Shown: positions 1-8,875, numbered from the stretch's first letter. The stretch is 64,000 bases of DNA from Pandoraea cepalis (GCF_902459665.1 NZ_CABPSL010000005.1:1-64000), one strand, 5' to 3'. Numbers and translations: made by a program. Notes: generated by a model not told the origin, from the letters alone.

Positions 1-84
1 TTTTTTTTTTTTTTTTTTCAAGCAGAAGACGGCATACGAGATCAATCAAGGTGACTGGAGTTCAGACGTGTGCTCTTCCGATCT
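1..84. other. Illumina P7 index adapter (assembly contamination)
   Basis: Bases 1-18 are a T homopolymer. Bases 19-42 match the Illumina P7 flow-cell primer, 43-50 are an 8-base index (CAATCAAG) and 51-84 match the TruSeq index-read adapter ending in GCTCTTCCGATCT. The order poly-T, P7, index, adapter, insert is what an untrimmed read gives when it runs through a short insert and off the end of the library molecule. These bases are not from the organism; genomic sequence starts at 85. Translating across the join gives the known artefact tail RSEEHTSELQSP on dnaX. Confidence 0.98.
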
Positions 85-1419
85 ATCGGCCGGCGCACTG
101 CTTCGCGCCGACGGGGCACGGCGCGCCTCGGGTTGGGCGGCCGGCGCGGCAGGCGGCGAGACCGCCGACGATGCCACGGAAGCGGCTGACGCGGGCGAAG
201 CCGATGCTGCAGACGATGGGGACGCACGCCCCGTTTCCGCCATCGGGGTCCGCGATGGCGCGGACGCTGGGGTCACAGCCCGCGCGACACCCGCCGTCTG
301 CGGCGTTGGCGGTTCCGCCAGCGTGCCGCCCGCGAGCAACGGCGTGAACGCCGCCATTCGCAGCAGCGCCATCGAAAAACCGGTGTATTCGTCCGGCGCA
401 AGTCCCAGATCGCCACGCGCACGCGTGGCGATCTGGTAATACAGTTGGACGGCTTCAGGCGACAACGCCTGCGCCAGACGTCTCACGTCCGCCGCTTCCG
501 GCCATTCGTCCGACACGGCCTGGGGGGCGTATTGCGCCAGAGCAATCTTGTGCAGCAAGCTGCCGAGATCCTGCAATCCCGCCGCAAACGAGAAACTGCG
601 CTCGGCCATTTCGTCGGCAACGGCCAGCAGGTCGGTGCGCGATTCGTCGTTAAGGGCGTCGAGCAGACGCACGAGCACGCTCTGATCGATGGCCCCGAGC
701 ATGCCGCGTACGGCCGTCTCGGTCAGCGGACCCGCGGCATAGGCGATGGCCTGATCGGTGAGCGACAAGGCGTCGCGCATGCTGCCGCCCGCCGCCTTGG
801 CGAGCAGACGCAACGCCTGCGTCTCGTTCTCGATGCCTTCCTCGCCGAGGATGGTCGTGAGGTGCGACACGATGTGCCCGGCCGGCATCTGCTTGAGATT
901 GAATTGCAGGCAGCGCGAGAGCACAGTGACCGGAATCTTCTGCGGATCGGTCGTCGCCAGGATGAATTTGACGTGCGCGGGCGGTTCTTCCAGCGTCTTG
1001 AGCATCGCGTTGAACGCGTGCCCCGTCAGCATGTGCACTTCGTCGATCATGTAGACCTTGAAGCGCGCATCCGCTGGCGCGTAGACGGCTTTTTCCAGCA
1101 GCGACGTCATTTCGTCGACGCCGCGATTCGATGCCGCGTCCATTTCCACGTAGTCGACGAAACGCCCTTCGTCGATGGCCCGGCAGGCCTTGCACACGCC
1201 GCACGGCTCGGCCGTGATGCCCGTCTCGCAATTGAGCGCCTTGGCCAGAATGCGCGAGAGCGTCGTCTTGCCCACGCCACGCGTGCCGGTAAACAAGTAG
1301 GCGTGATGCAAACGCTGTTGCTCGAGCGCGTGCGTCAACGCACGCACGACATGCTCCTGGCCCACCAGGGTCGAGAAGCCTTTGGGGCGCCATTTGCGCG
1401 CGAGTACTTGATAGGTCAT
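85..1419 (-). CDS. dnaX: DNA polymerase III subunit gamma/tau, 3' end missing
   Basis: Clamp-loader ATPase that loads the beta clamp and holds the polymerase cores together at the replication fork. The start is ATG at 1419 (MTYQVLARKWRPKGF, the family N-terminus); a further 15 residues are open upstream but are not family-like. Walker A GTRGVGKT lies at residues 45-52, zinc cysteines at 64, 73, 76 and 79, the DEVH Walker B at 126-129 and the SRC sensor at 168-170. After the three AAA+ domains an Ala/Pro/Ser-rich linker begins near residue 390. Genomic sequence stops after 445 codons because of the adapter, so the tau-specific C-terminus is absent and any programmed frameshift cannot be judged. 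The SRP RNA gene lies upstream on the same strand. Confidence 0.95.
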
Positions 1420-1749
1420 GCCAAATTGTAACAGTTCGGCGTTGAGCGTCCGCACCGATGTCAACGCCCAATCGGGCGTTGTCAGCCCGGGAAATCCGTC
1501 AGGCTATCGGTGCGATAGAAAAAAATGTTGCGCGATTCTACCAAGCGGCCCCGGCGCACGCGATACGCGTTGAAATAGCACCGACGGGACGCGGACGGTG
1601 ACCGTCAGCGGGCATCGACGAACCACGGCGGCGCCATGTCCATTCACCATGGAAACGACCGATCGCAACGACACGCGGCATGTGAAAGCGGAGGCGGAAT
1701 GTGCGCGAAATGCGCGGAGAACATCGATAAAACAAGGAGATAGGTGACG
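1420..1749. other. Intergenic region between ffs and dnaX
   Basis: About 330 bases with no convincing gene. On the minus strand it is the 5' flank of dnaX. A perfect 8-bp inverted repeat with a 4-base loop lies at 1462-1481 (stems 1462-1469 and 1474-1481) without a T-run, so it looks like a leader hairpin rather than a terminator. An AT-rich stretch at 1505-1530 could separate ffs from dnaX or hold a promoter. Small open frames here have no ribosome binding site or recognisable product. Confidence 0.5.
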
Positions 1750-1846
1750 AGCCTGACCCTCGGCACTGGCAGAAAACGGTTGTGGCTGCTTCGTTCCCGA
1801 CCTGACCAGATTGGCCGCGCCACCATGCGAGGAGGCCCGTCAGGAA
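1750..1846 (-). ncRNA. ffs: Signal recognition particle RNA, small bacterial (4.5S) type
   Basis: The minus strand carries the conserved SRP domain IV core GGTCAGGTCGGGAACGAAGC (about 1788-1807), followed by AGCC, close to the E. coli 4.5S core GGUCAGGUCCGGAAGGAAGC. The ends pair: CCTGAC at the 5' side (1839-1844) with GTCAGG at the 3' side (1752-1757), giving the usual closed hairpin of about 95-100 nt. The product binds Ffh and targets nascent membrane proteins to FtsY. The exact ends are inferred from the pairing and may be off by a few bases. Confidence 0.93.
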
Positions 1847-2133
1847 CAGATTCTACCAGAGTCGGCGTGCCAACAGAAGCCCGACGCGCGAGATTGTGGG
1901 GCGCAGGCGCTCCCAACGGCAACCTCGCGGCGCGCTCAGGCACGACGCGCAAGCGTTTGCGATTTCCGCTAAGATGAGCACAAACTGCATTGGCGAACGC
2001 TATTGAAGCACGCGATTGCAGCCTCCATATGGAGAATGCACGCCCGGGAAAGCCGGGTGACATCTCCGGCGTCGGTGAAAGCGCGCTGTTTTCACCGGAC
2101 GTTTCCGAATAGTCAGACGAGGCAACAATACTC

Positions 2134-2460
2134 ATGAGCGAACAAATCAAGCACATTTCCGACGCCAGCTTCGACGCGGACGTTTTGAATTCCGACAAGC
2201 CGGTGCTTCTCGACTTCTGGGCGGAATGGTGCGGTCCGTGCAAGATGATCGCCCCGATCCTGGAAGACGTGGCCAAGGAATACGGCGACAAGGTGCAAAT
2301 CGCCAAGATGAACGTGGACGACAATCAGGCCACGCCGGCCAAGTTCGGCATCCGCGGCATCCCCACCCTGATCCTGTTCAAGAACGGCGCCGTCGCTGGC
2401 CAGAAGGTCGGCGCCCTTGCGAAGGGTCAACTGACCGCCTTCCTCGACCAGCATCTGTAA
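2134..2460 (+). CDS. trxA: Thioredoxin 1
   Basis: Cytoplasmic dithiol-disulfide oxidoreductase that keeps proteins such as ribonucleotide reductase and PAPS reductase reduced. The 108 residues match the usual single-domain length. The active site WCGPC has cysteines at 33 and 36, and the cis-proline loop GIPTL has Pro77. The ATG is preceded by GAGGCAACAATACTC, a weak but acceptable SD. It is followed after 193 bases by rho, an order also seen in E. coli (trxA-rho) and common in betaproteobacteria; rho appears to have its own promoter in the gap. Confidence 0.98.
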   Translation: MSEQIKHISDASFDADVLNSDKPVLLDFWAEWCGPCKMIAPILEDVAKEYGDKVQIAKMNVDDNQATPAKFGIRGIPTLILFKNGAVAGQKVGALAKGQLTAFLDQHL

Positions 2461-2539
2461 TCCCCCGCCAATGACGGCAGGTGCCGGGGCCTTTGTCGCC
2501 GCAGTGCGACAGCCCGGCGCCGGACAAGCGGTGCGGTGC

Positions 2540-2567
2540 TTGCGCGCGGCGCTGCTTGCTATATAAT
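2540..2567 (+). promoter_or_regulatory. Probable sigma-70 promoter of rho
   Basis: TTGCGC (2540-2545) and a perfect TATAAT (2562-2567) are separated by 16 bases. This predicts a start near 2574 and a leader of about 80 nt before the rho ATG at 2654. A leader of some length is expected because rho is autoregulated in studied bacteria. Assigned by eye from the box match only. Confidence 0.6.
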
Positions 2568-2653
2568 CCGGCAACAAGCATCTCAAAGTTCTTCGAGCGT
2601 TCGCTCACTTTTCCCTGATCCCTCACTTGTCGTCCGTCGGACGGCACCTCCGT

Positions 2654-3916
2654 ATGCATTTATCCGAACTAAAGTCCCAGCACGTCTCCGAACTGCTTGA
2701 AATGGCGAACGGTCTCGATATCGAGAACGCAAACCGCCTTCGCAAGCAGGAGCTGATGTTCGCCATTCTGAAGAAGCGCGCAAAGACCGGCGAAACCATC
2801 TACGGCGACGGTACGCTCGAGGTGCTGCCGGATGGCTTCGGTTTCCTGCGCTCGCCCGAGACGTCGTATCTGGCCAGCACGGACGATATCTATATCAGCC
2901 CGTCGCAGATCCGCCGCTTCAACCTGCATACCGGCGACACGATCGAAGGGGAAGTGCGTACGCCGAAGGACGGCGAGCGCTACTTCGCGCTGGTGAAGGT
3001 CGACAAGGTCAACGACCATCCGCCCGAGGCCTCGAAACATAAGATCATGTTCGAGAACCTCACGCCGCTGCACCCGAACAAGCCGCTGCTGCTCGAGCGC
3101 GACATTCGCGGTGAAGAGAACGTGACGGGCCGCATCATCGACATGATTGCGCCGATCGGCAAGGGCCAGCGCGGTCTGCTCGTGGCCTCGCCGAAGTCGG
3201 GCAAGACCGTGATGCTGCAGCACATCGCTCACGCGATTGCCACCAACCATCCGGAAGCCAAGCTTTTCGTGCTGCTCATCGACGAGCGCCCGGAAGAAGT
3301 GACGGAAATGCAGCGTTCGGTGAAAGGCGAAGTGGTCGCTTCGACATTCGACGAGCCGGCCACGCGTCACGTGCAGGTCGCCGAAATGGTGATCGAGAAG
3401 GCCAAGCGCCTGATCGAAATGAAACAGGACGTGATCATTCTGCTCGACTCGATCACGCGTCTGGCCCGCGCTTACAACACCGTGATCCCGGCCTCGGGCA
3501 AGGTGCTCACCGGCGGTGTGGATGCCAACGCGCTGCAGCGCCCGAAGCGTTTCTTCGGCGCCGCGCGTAACGTCGAAGAAGGCGGCTCGCTCACGATTAT
3601 CGCCACCGCGCTGATCGAGACCGGCAGCCGCATGGACGACGTGATCTACGAAGAATTCAAGGGCACGGGCAACATGGAAGTGCACCTTGAGCGCCGTCTC
3701 GCGGAAAAGCGCGTCTACCCGGCCATCAACCTGAACAAGTCGGGCACGCGTCGCGAAGAGTTGCTCATCAAGCCGGAAATCCTGCAAAAGATCTGGGTGC
3801 TGCGCAAGCTCATCTACGACATGGATGAGGCTGAAGCCATGGAATTCCTGCTTGGCAAGATCAAGCAGACGAAGAACAACGCCGAGTTCTTCGACCTGAT
3901 GCGCCGCGGCGGCTGA
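2654..3916 (+). CDS. rho: Transcription termination factor Rho
   Basis: Hexameric RNA-dependent ATPase that ends transcription at C-rich unstructured RNA. The start chosen is ATG at 2654 ([11 protein letters not shown]), giving 420 residues against 419 in E. coli; nine more codons are open upstream but are not family-like. The N-terminal helical and cold-shock RNA-binding domain spans residues 1-125 ([17 protein letters not shown]). The P-loop SPKSGKT is at 179-185 and [10 protein letters not shown] at 210-219, with the ring RNA-contact loop [12 protein letters not shown] further on. No good SD precedes the ATG: the bases before it read GGCACCTCCGT, which resembles an anti-SD. A strong terminator follows. 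Confidence 0.97.
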   Translation: MHLSELKSQHVSELLEMANGLDIENANRLRKQELMFAILKKRAKTGETIYGDGTLEVLPDGFGFLRSPETSYLASTDDIYISPSQIRRFNLHTGDTIEGEVRTPKDGERYFALVKVDKVNDHPPEASKHKIMFENLTPLHPNKPLLLERDIRGEENVTGRIIDMIAPIGKGQRGLLVASPKSGKTVMLQHIAHAIATNHPEAKLFVLLIDERPEEVTEMQRSVKGEVVASTFDEPATRHVQVAEMVIEKAKRLIEMKQDVIILLDSITRLARAYNTVIPASGKVLTGGVDANALQRPKRFFGAARNVEEGGSLTIIATALIETGSRMDDVIYEEFKGTGNMEVHLERRLAEKRVYPAINLNKSGTRREELLIKPEILQKIWVLRKLIYDMDEAEAMEFLLGKIKQTKNNAEFFDLMRRGG

Positions 3917-3941
3917 TTTCGCCCCCTGCGCGTCATGAGAG

Positions 3942-3971
3942 AAAGCCGCGACCCGCGTGTCGCGGCTTTTT
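3942..3971 (+). terminator. Intrinsic terminator of rho
   Basis: Stem AGCCGCGAC (from 3944) pairs with GTCGCGGCT (3959-3967) around a 6-base loop and is followed by TTTTTC. It lies 26 bases after the rho stop. Confidence 0.9.
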
Positions 3972-4088
3972 CATTGCGCCACCCCGCCGCTGCGCGGGCT
4001 GTCACGATGACTGTTATATGATGGAACGGCACCGCGCACCGGCCGCCAACATACGTTCCCCAACGCGGTTCCCGAAGGAGAGATTGCA

Positions 4089-5090
4089 ATGTCCGAGCAA
4101 GACGATTTGATGGCGGAAGCCTTTGCCCACCTCGAAGCCGGTGACCCCGAGTCGGCGTTGGAGATCGGCAAGCGGCTCGAGTCGATGCAGTACTCGGGCG
4201 CCTATGAGGTGCAGGCAATGGCCTACGCCGATATGGACGACATGGAACAGGCCGTCACCATTCTGGAAGCCGGTGTCGCGCATGCGCCGGGCGTCTGGCT
4301 GCTCTGGCAACTGCTCGGCAACTACCGCTCCGATCTGGGGCGCTTCCCGGCCGCCATCGAGGCATATGAGGCAGCGGGCAATTGCGCGCCGGACGAAGAC
4401 GTCGTCATCGTCGACTTCAATCACGCCAACGCCCTCACCCGCCACGGCGATTTCACGTCGGCACAAACGCGTCTCGACCGTGTGCTTGAGAGCCCGCACC
4501 TCGCACAGGCCGGACGTGCCTTCATCGAAAACGCCATTGCACTGCGCATGCACCTGTTCAACGCCCAAGGCGAGCCGAAGGCCGCCATTGCAACCTACGA
4601 ATCGCTGCACCAGCACGCGCGTGACGACGAAGGCAGCAACGTGGCCATGGCTGACGTGCTCGCCGAGCTATCACTCGCGTACAAGCAGTCAGGCGATAAC
4701 GATAAGGCGCTCGCGTCGGCGCTGGAGGCCGTGCAGCTCTACAAGTGGAGCGACACGGCCCTGTGGGCCCTGCGTGCCGCACGCGACGCGCAATCGGATG
4801 TGGCCCACGTGATGCATCTGATCGTGGAAGGGCAATGGTACGAGCCTCTGGAGGATGAGGATCCCGATGGCCCGCCGCCCGCGTTCGTCACCACCTACGA
4901 CGTGGTGGCCGAAGATGAAGCCGAAGCCCTGCGTCTGGTCGCGGAATGCGAGCCGCCGCAAGTGCGCGACTCGCTGCGTATCGCCGAGACGCATCCGGTC
5001 GATCACGACGAGGAGTCGCCTATGCCCTACAAGGGAGTGTATGCCACGGGCGACTACCATATGTATCAGCCGGGCGATGATATCGACTGA
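4089..5090 (+). CDS. Cytoplasmic tetratricopeptide repeat protein
   Basis: A 333-residue acidic protein with no signal peptide or membrane segment, so probably cytoplasmic. Several degenerate TPR helices can be seen: AFAHLEAGDPESALEIGKRL near residue 10, a unit around VLEAGVAHAPGVWLLWQLLG near 60, DLGRFPAAIEAYEAAG near 85 and LSLAYKQSGDNDKALASALE near 195. The last 100 residues (YEPLEDEDPDGPPPA onward) lack repeats and end in a Tyr-rich tail. TPRs bind peptides or partner proteins; no partner is indicated. A clear SD (AAGGAGA) precedes the ATG by 7 bases. It is probably a separate unit, lying between the rho terminator and a second strong terminator. Confidence 0.85.
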   Translation: MSEQDDLMAEAFAHLEAGDPESALEIGKRLESMQYSGAYEVQAMAYADMDDMEQAVTILEAGVAHAPGVWLLWQLLGNYRSDLGRFPAAIEAYEAAGNCAPDEDVVIVDFNHANALTRHGDFTSAQTRLDRVLESPHLAQAGRAFIENAIALRMHLFNAQGEPKAAIATYESLHQHARDDEGSNVAMADVLAELSLAYKQSGDNDKALASALEAVQLYKWSDTALWALRAARDAQSDVAHVMHLIVEGQWYEPLEDEDPDGPPPAFVTTYDVVAEDEAEALRLVAECEPPQVRDSLRIAETHPVDHDEESPMPYKGVYATGDYHMYQPGDDID

Positions 5091-5191
5091 GCGCACTGCC
5101 AAGCGCATCGCCTGAGCCCACGGATCCCGCGGGTCGATCCACTGAATCGACCGGATTGTCGGGCATCGCTCAGGTCATCAGCGACCGTTAG

Positions 5192-5229
5192 CGACAAAGG
5201 GCACCGGGATTTCCCGGTGCCCTTTGTCG
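5192..5229. terminator. Long perfect hairpin between convergent genes
   Basis: Seventeen perfectly paired bases (5192-5208 with 5213-5229) around an ATTT loop, with CAAAG/CTTTG at the outer end. It lies between the convergent TPR and iron-binding genes and probably ends the TPR transcript. T-runs are short on both sides, so efficiency is uncertain. Confidence 0.75.
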
Positions 5230-5250
5230 ATTGACAGCATCCACGCCGAT

Positions 5251-5279
5251 GATCGCGGGGGCATCGCGCCCCCGCGATC
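5251..5279 (-). terminator. Hairpin after the ferric iron-binding protein gene
   Basis: A 12-bp GC-rich perfect inverted repeat (5251-5262 with 5268-5279) around ATCGC, 10 bases past the stop codon on the minus strand. No T-run follows, so it may act as an mRNA 3' end stabiliser or a weak terminator together with the 5192-5229 hairpin. Confidence 0.55.
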
Positions 5280-5289
5280 AGGCGTCGGT

Positions 5290-6345
5290 TTATTTATAGC
5301 CCGCTCGATCGAGAATACGCTGCGCTTCCGGCAGGCTTTTCGCGATGGTGCCGATGGGCACGTCTTCCGCCTTGAATGAGCCCAGCGCGGCGAGTGCGGG
5401 GTTGTCGACGCGAGTCGTCGGCACGGCGGGCCACTCGTTGTTGCCGTTCGCGAAGTACCGCTGCGCGTCGTCGCTCGCGAGATATTCCAGGAACTTCACG
5501 GCGTTGGCATGGTTCGGTGCATGCTTGGCAATGCCCGCCCCCGCCACATTCACGTGGGTGCCCTTGCCCGCCTGATCCGGCCAGATCAACCCCACCTTGG
5601 CCATCAGCGCTTTGTCCTCAGGCTTCTCCGAACGCGCCATGCGCACGTAATAGTAAGAGTTCGCGAGCGCCACGCTGCACTCCCCTGTCGCCACCGCCTT
5701 GATCTGGTCGGTATCTCCCCCGCGCGGTGCACGCGCAAAGTTCGCCACCATGCCTTCGGCCCATTTCTGCGTCGCCGGCGCGCCTTCACGCGCGATCAGC
5801 GCGCCCACCAGCGAGAGCATGTACGGATGCGAGCCCGACCGGGTGCAGACTTGCCCCTTGTGCGACGGGTCGGCCAGCGAGGTGTAGGTCTGCACCGTCT
5901 TCGGGTCGACCTTGTCCTTGTTGTAGACGATCACACGCGCCCGCGTCGAAAAGCCGTACCAGTCCGTGCCGGCCGTCGTGCTCGCGGCATGCAGCTTGGC
6001 TGGAATGCGCGCATCGAGCGTCGTCGACCGGGTCGGCTGGAACAGCCCTGCCTCGTCGGCCTTCGCCAGACGCGCCGCGTCGACCATCAGAATGACGTCC
6101 GCCGGACTCTTCGCCCCCTCGCTCTTCAACCGCTCCAGTAGCGCCGCGTCGTCCGCTTCGATCCGATTGATCTTGATGCCGGTCTGTCGTGTGAACTCAC
6201 CGAAAAGCTGTTCGTCGGTCTGGTAATGACGCGCCGAATACAGGTTCAGCACGCCACCGGTGTCGGCCTGCGCGCCGAGTGTCGCGCCCATCAACGTGCC
6301 GAGTACCGTCAGTCGCGCCAGTTTGCCGATCGTCTTCGCCTTCAT
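5290..6345 (-). CDS. fbpA: Fe(3+) ABC transporter periplasmic substrate-binding protein
   Basis: Periplasmic ferric-iron binding protein of the FbpA/FutA family, 351 residues. A signal peptide MKAKTIGKLARLTVLGTLMG with cleavage after AQA (about residue 26) is followed by the family opening LNLYSARHYQTDEQLFGEF. The tyrosine cluster ALANSYYYVRMA in the C-terminal half corresponds to the Fe(3+)-ligating tyrosines. ATG at 6345 is chosen because the signal peptide starts there and GGGGGAA precedes it; 20 more upstream residues are open but not secretory. A Fur box and promoter sit just upstream, so iron repression is likely. Permease and ATPase genes are not adjacent, which is unusual for this family. 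Confidence 0.92.
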   Translation of the reverse strand: MKAKTIGKLARLTVLGTLMGATLGAQADTGGVLNLYSARHYQTDEQLFGEFTRQTGIKINRIEADDAALLERLKSEGAKSPADVILMVDAARLAKADEAGLFQPTRSTTLDARIPAKLHAASTTAGTDWYGFSTRARVIVYNKDKVDPKTVQTYTSLADPSHKGQVCTRSGSHPYMLSLVGALIAREGAPATQKWAEGMVANFARAPRGGDTDQIKAVATGECSVALANSYYYVRMARSEKPEDKALMAKVGLIWPDQAGKGTHVNVAGAGIAKHAPNHANAVKFLEYLASDDAQRYFANGNNEWPAVPTTRVDNPALAALGSFKAEDVPIGTIAKSLPEAQRILDRAGYK

Positions 6346-6384
6346 GGGCCATTCCCCCGCTGTCGTGGTTTCGTAGAGAGGAAC

Positions 6385-6431
6385 AGGATAATGAATGATG
6401 CCCAATATTGCAAATGATTCCCATTATCATT
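6385..6431 (-). promoter_or_regulatory. Fur box and promoter of the iron-binding protein gene
   Basis: On the minus strand AATGATAATGGGAATCATT (6413-6431) is a 19-bp Fur box: it contains the perfect inverted repeat AATGAT/ATCATT and most of the consensus GATAATGATAATCATTATC. Directly downstream TTGCAA (6408-6413) and TATCCT (6385-6390) are spaced by 17 bases and form a plausible sigma-70 promoter. Fur with iron would cover the -35 region. The start codon is at 6345. Confidence 0.88.
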
Positions 6432-6759
6432 AATTCACATCTTCATTATGGGAACCGTGCAGGGGGATGCGCGGAGGGGCGGTGGTGCGGTCGGCGAATC
6501 GCCAAGGCCGCCGCGCCTGCGGAGCAGAAGGCACCCGAACTTGGCGCGCTCCGTCGGTTGCGGCTGATAAGACGAAGCACCCCGTCAAAGGTTCCGGTCA
6601 GGTGCGCGCCTCTCGACGATGTCTTCGAAAAGTGAACCGAATTGCGCCCGGGCGGCTCCAACCGCCGTAAAATTGCGCGTCGACGCGCGCCAGTCGCCTG
6701 CCATCCCCCTCTGATCGAAGGCGCCACGCGCGTTTGTCCTGCCCTGCCGGAGTTTCCCT
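6432..6759 (+). promoter_or_regulatory. Intergenic region with possible promoter of the patatin gene
   Basis: About 330 bases between the divergent iron-binding and patatin genes. TTGCGC (6642-6647) and TAAAAT (6667-6672), 19 bases apart, could form a promoter giving a leader of about 80 nt. Open frames here have no SD and no recognisable product. Nothing else was seen. Confidence 0.4.
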
Positions 6760-7893
6760 TTGTTGTCGTCGATTCGAAAACTACGCCGCCCTGTCACACC
6801 GACAGCCCACGGCGCCCCCGCCCTTGCGCGGCCCCACTCGCACTCGCTTTTGCTTCCTCTTTTGCGTCCCTTCCTGCCCTTCCTCGCCAGCGCGCGCGTC
6901 CCGCTCGCCGCCTCACCCCGCAAGGCCTTGAGCGCACTCGCCATGGCCGCCGTGTTGGCCGGGTGCGCGAGCGCGCCGGGGGGCAATGCGCCCGTGACCT
7001 CTGCCGACAGCACGTCGTCGACCGCGCAGACACCGACGGTACCCGCCACCCCGGCGGCGCCGCCGAAGGTGGTCCGGCCGCTGAAGATCGGGCTTGCGCT
7101 CGGCGGCGGCGCAGCGCGCGGGTTCGCGCATGTGGGCGTCATCAAGGCGCTGGAGGCCCGTGGCATACACGCGGACATCGTGGTCGGCACCAGTGCGGGG
7201 AGCGTCGTCGGCGCGATGTACGCCTCCGGCCTGAACGGCTTCCAGCTCAACCGCCTGGCGTCGACGATGGATGAAGCATCCATCAGCGACTGGACGATGC
7301 CATTCCGCTCTCGCGGCATGCTGCGCGGCGAAGCCCTGCAGTCCTACGTCAACAAGATCCTCAAGGATCGCCCGATCGAGCAGATGCCGCGCCAGTTGGG
7401 CATCGTGGCCACCGACTTGCAGAGCGGCGCACCGATCCTGTTCCGCCGCGGCAATACCGGACAGGCCGTACGCGCATCGAGCAGCGTGCCAGGCGTGTTC
7501 GAGCCCGTGCATATCGGCACGCGCGATTATGTCGATGGCGGTCTGGTCGCGCCGGTGCCCGCCGAATACGCCCGCCAGATGGGGGCCGACTTCGTGATTG
7601 CCGTCGACATTTCGGCCAACCCGACCGCACAGGCCACGCAAGGCCAGTTCGACATCCTCATGCAGACGTTCACGATCATGGGGCAGTCGATCAAGCAGTA
7701 CGAGTTGGAGAAGAATGCGGACGTGGTGATTCGTCCGTCGCTGGCAAAGATGGGGGCCTCGGACTTCCAGGGCCGCAATCGCGCCATCCTGGCTGGCGAA
7801 GAAGCGGTTGCCGCGATGTGGCCGCAGATCCAGCGCAAGCTGGCCGAAGCGCAGACGGACGCCACGCGCGGCATGCCGCAAGCCTCGCGCTGA
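6760..7893 (+). CDS. Patatin-like phospholipase, probable lipoprotein
   Basis: Patatin-fold serine hydrolase of the RssA/bacterial patatin family, expected to cleave acyl chains from phospholipids. The glycine-rich oxyanion loop GGGAARG is at residues 115-121, the nucleophile elbow GTSAG at 143-147 (Ser145) and the dyad aspartate is in YVDGGLVAP. A lipobox-like LAGC places Cys69 behind a short hydrophobic run, suggesting a lipidated envelope protein. The start is TTG at 6760, because GGAG lies 7 bases before it. This leaves about 50 residues before the hydrophobic run, long for a signal peptide, so an internal start cannot be excluded. It stands alone between its own promoter and a terminator. 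Confidence 0.85.
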   Translation: MLSSIRKLRRPVTPTAHGAPALARPHSHSLLLPLLRPFLPFLASARVPLAASPRKALSALAMAAVLAGCASAPGGNAPVTSADSTSSTAQTPTVPATPAAPPKVVRPLKIGLALGGGAARGFAHVGVIKALEARGIHADIVVGTSAGSVVGAMYASGLNGFQLNRLASTMDEASISDWTMPFRSRGMLRGEALQSYVNKILKDRPIEQMPRQLGIVATDLQSGAPILFRRGNTGQAVRASSSVPGVFEPVHIGTRDYVDGGLVAPVPAEYARQMGADFVIAVDISANPTAQATQGQFDILMQTFTIMGQSIKQYELEKNADVVIRPSLAKMGASDFQGRNRAILAGEEAVAAMWPQIQRKLAEAQTDATRGMPQASR

Positions 7894-7954
7894 GCGAAGC
7901 CGCACCGGGCGCGCCAAGCGCTCTGGCGAGCGCCGTAATCCCCCCCCTGAAATA

Positions 7955-7990
7955 CGAAATGCCGCCCACTGGGCGGCATTTCGTTTTGTT
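7955..7990. terminator. Bidirectional intrinsic terminator
   Basis: Stem CGAAATGCCGCCC (7955-7967) pairs with 7971-7983 around ACT and is followed by TTTTGTT on the plus strand. It ends the patatin gene and can also serve the convergent NlpC gene. Confidence 0.88.
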
Positions 7991-8031
7991 GTCTCGTCTA
8001 GATATCCGCCAACGCCGCGGACCTCAAACGC

Positions 8032-8739
8032 TTACATCGGGTGGTCGTTCTTGAAGAGCTGCTCGACGCGCGTCAGTTCCGCGCTGGCCTTGAGCGTTTC
8101 GACACGGCGGGCGCCGTTGTAGCGGGCCGACCAGTATGACTCGCGCAGGTCCTCCACACGAATCTTGCCGCCGGTGGCCGGGGCATGCACGAACTTGTCG
8201 CCGCCAATATAGATGCCGACGTGCGAGAAACTTCTACGCATCGTATTGAAGAACACCAGATCGCCCGGCTTCAGATCGGTCTTGGCGATACGCTCGCCCA
8301 CCTGGCTCATTTCTTCCGCGCGGCGCGGCAGCATGAAGTTGAGCGTGTCCTGGAACACGTAACGCACGAAGCCGCTGCAATCCAGACCGCTGTCCGGCGT
8401 ATTGCCACCGTACTTGTAGCGCACGCCGATGTAGTTCAACGCACCCAGCACCACGTCCGAGGCCTTGTCCGTCACGTTCGAGAGCAGCTTCTGCGCACGT
8501 TGCACACGCGATTCTTCGACAGGCGCTTGCGGCACATCAGATGCCGCGGCAGTGGTCGCCGCGCTCTGGGCAGCGCTGAAACTACCGCCGGCCTGAAGGG
8601 TGGCAGCGGCCGCTCGGGCGGCGGCGGTCGGGCCGTTGTTGTAGTCGTCGGCCTGCGCCGACAACGAGGCGGTAACGAGGCCAGCGGCAGTGAACGCGAG
8701 AAGGAGTGTCTTGCGGATGCGCGGAGGGATCGTCTGCAT
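8032..8739 (-). CDS. NlpC/P60 (C40) peptidoglycan endopeptidase
   Basis: Exported cysteine peptidase that hydrolyses murein peptide stems. ATG at 8739 starts a signal peptide (RIRKTLLLAFTAAGLVTASL, cleavage after AQA near residue 30). An Ala-rich linker runs to about residue 90. The NlpC/P60 domain follows with catalytic Cys121 in LDCSGF, His173 in FSHVGIYIG and a third polar residue His185 in FVHAP. Length 235. The reading frame is open for 34 further codons upstream, but these are not secretory. The upstream region is AT-rich and holds a near-consensus promoter with two palindromes, so the gene is probably a separately regulated unit downstream of yejF. Confidence 0.93.
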   Translation of the reverse strand: MQTIPPRIRKTLLLAFTAAGLVTASLSAQADDYNNGPTAAARAAAATLQAGGSFSAAQSAATTAAASDVPQAPVEESRVQRAQKLLSNVTDKASDVVLGALNYIGVRYKYGGNTPDSGLDCSGFVRYVFQDTLNFMLPRRAEEMSQVGERIAKTDLKPGDLVFFNTMRRSFSHVGIYIGGDKFVHAPATGGKIRVEDLRESYWSARYNGARRVETLKASAELTRVEQLFKNDHPM

Positions 8740-8875
8740 TAGTCGCCGGGTTGAGTGTGTCGGATGGCCGATGAGTAGCTCGTCAGGTGCAACAGGATGC
8801 TGCCGTGTCGAACGCCTTCGAGTTACGCCCGGCTGACCCACCGCCGAACCTGTCGTCTTGGCTGACTGTTAACTC

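Noticed and set aside
51-439. Plus-strand ORFs starting MTGVQTCALPI and MCSSDL
   Set aside because: Both begin inside the Illumina adapter and run antisense through dnaX; they are artefact translations.
1538-2324. Minus-strand ORFs around ffs
   Set aside because: They read through the SRP RNA and antisense to trxA; no protein resemblance.
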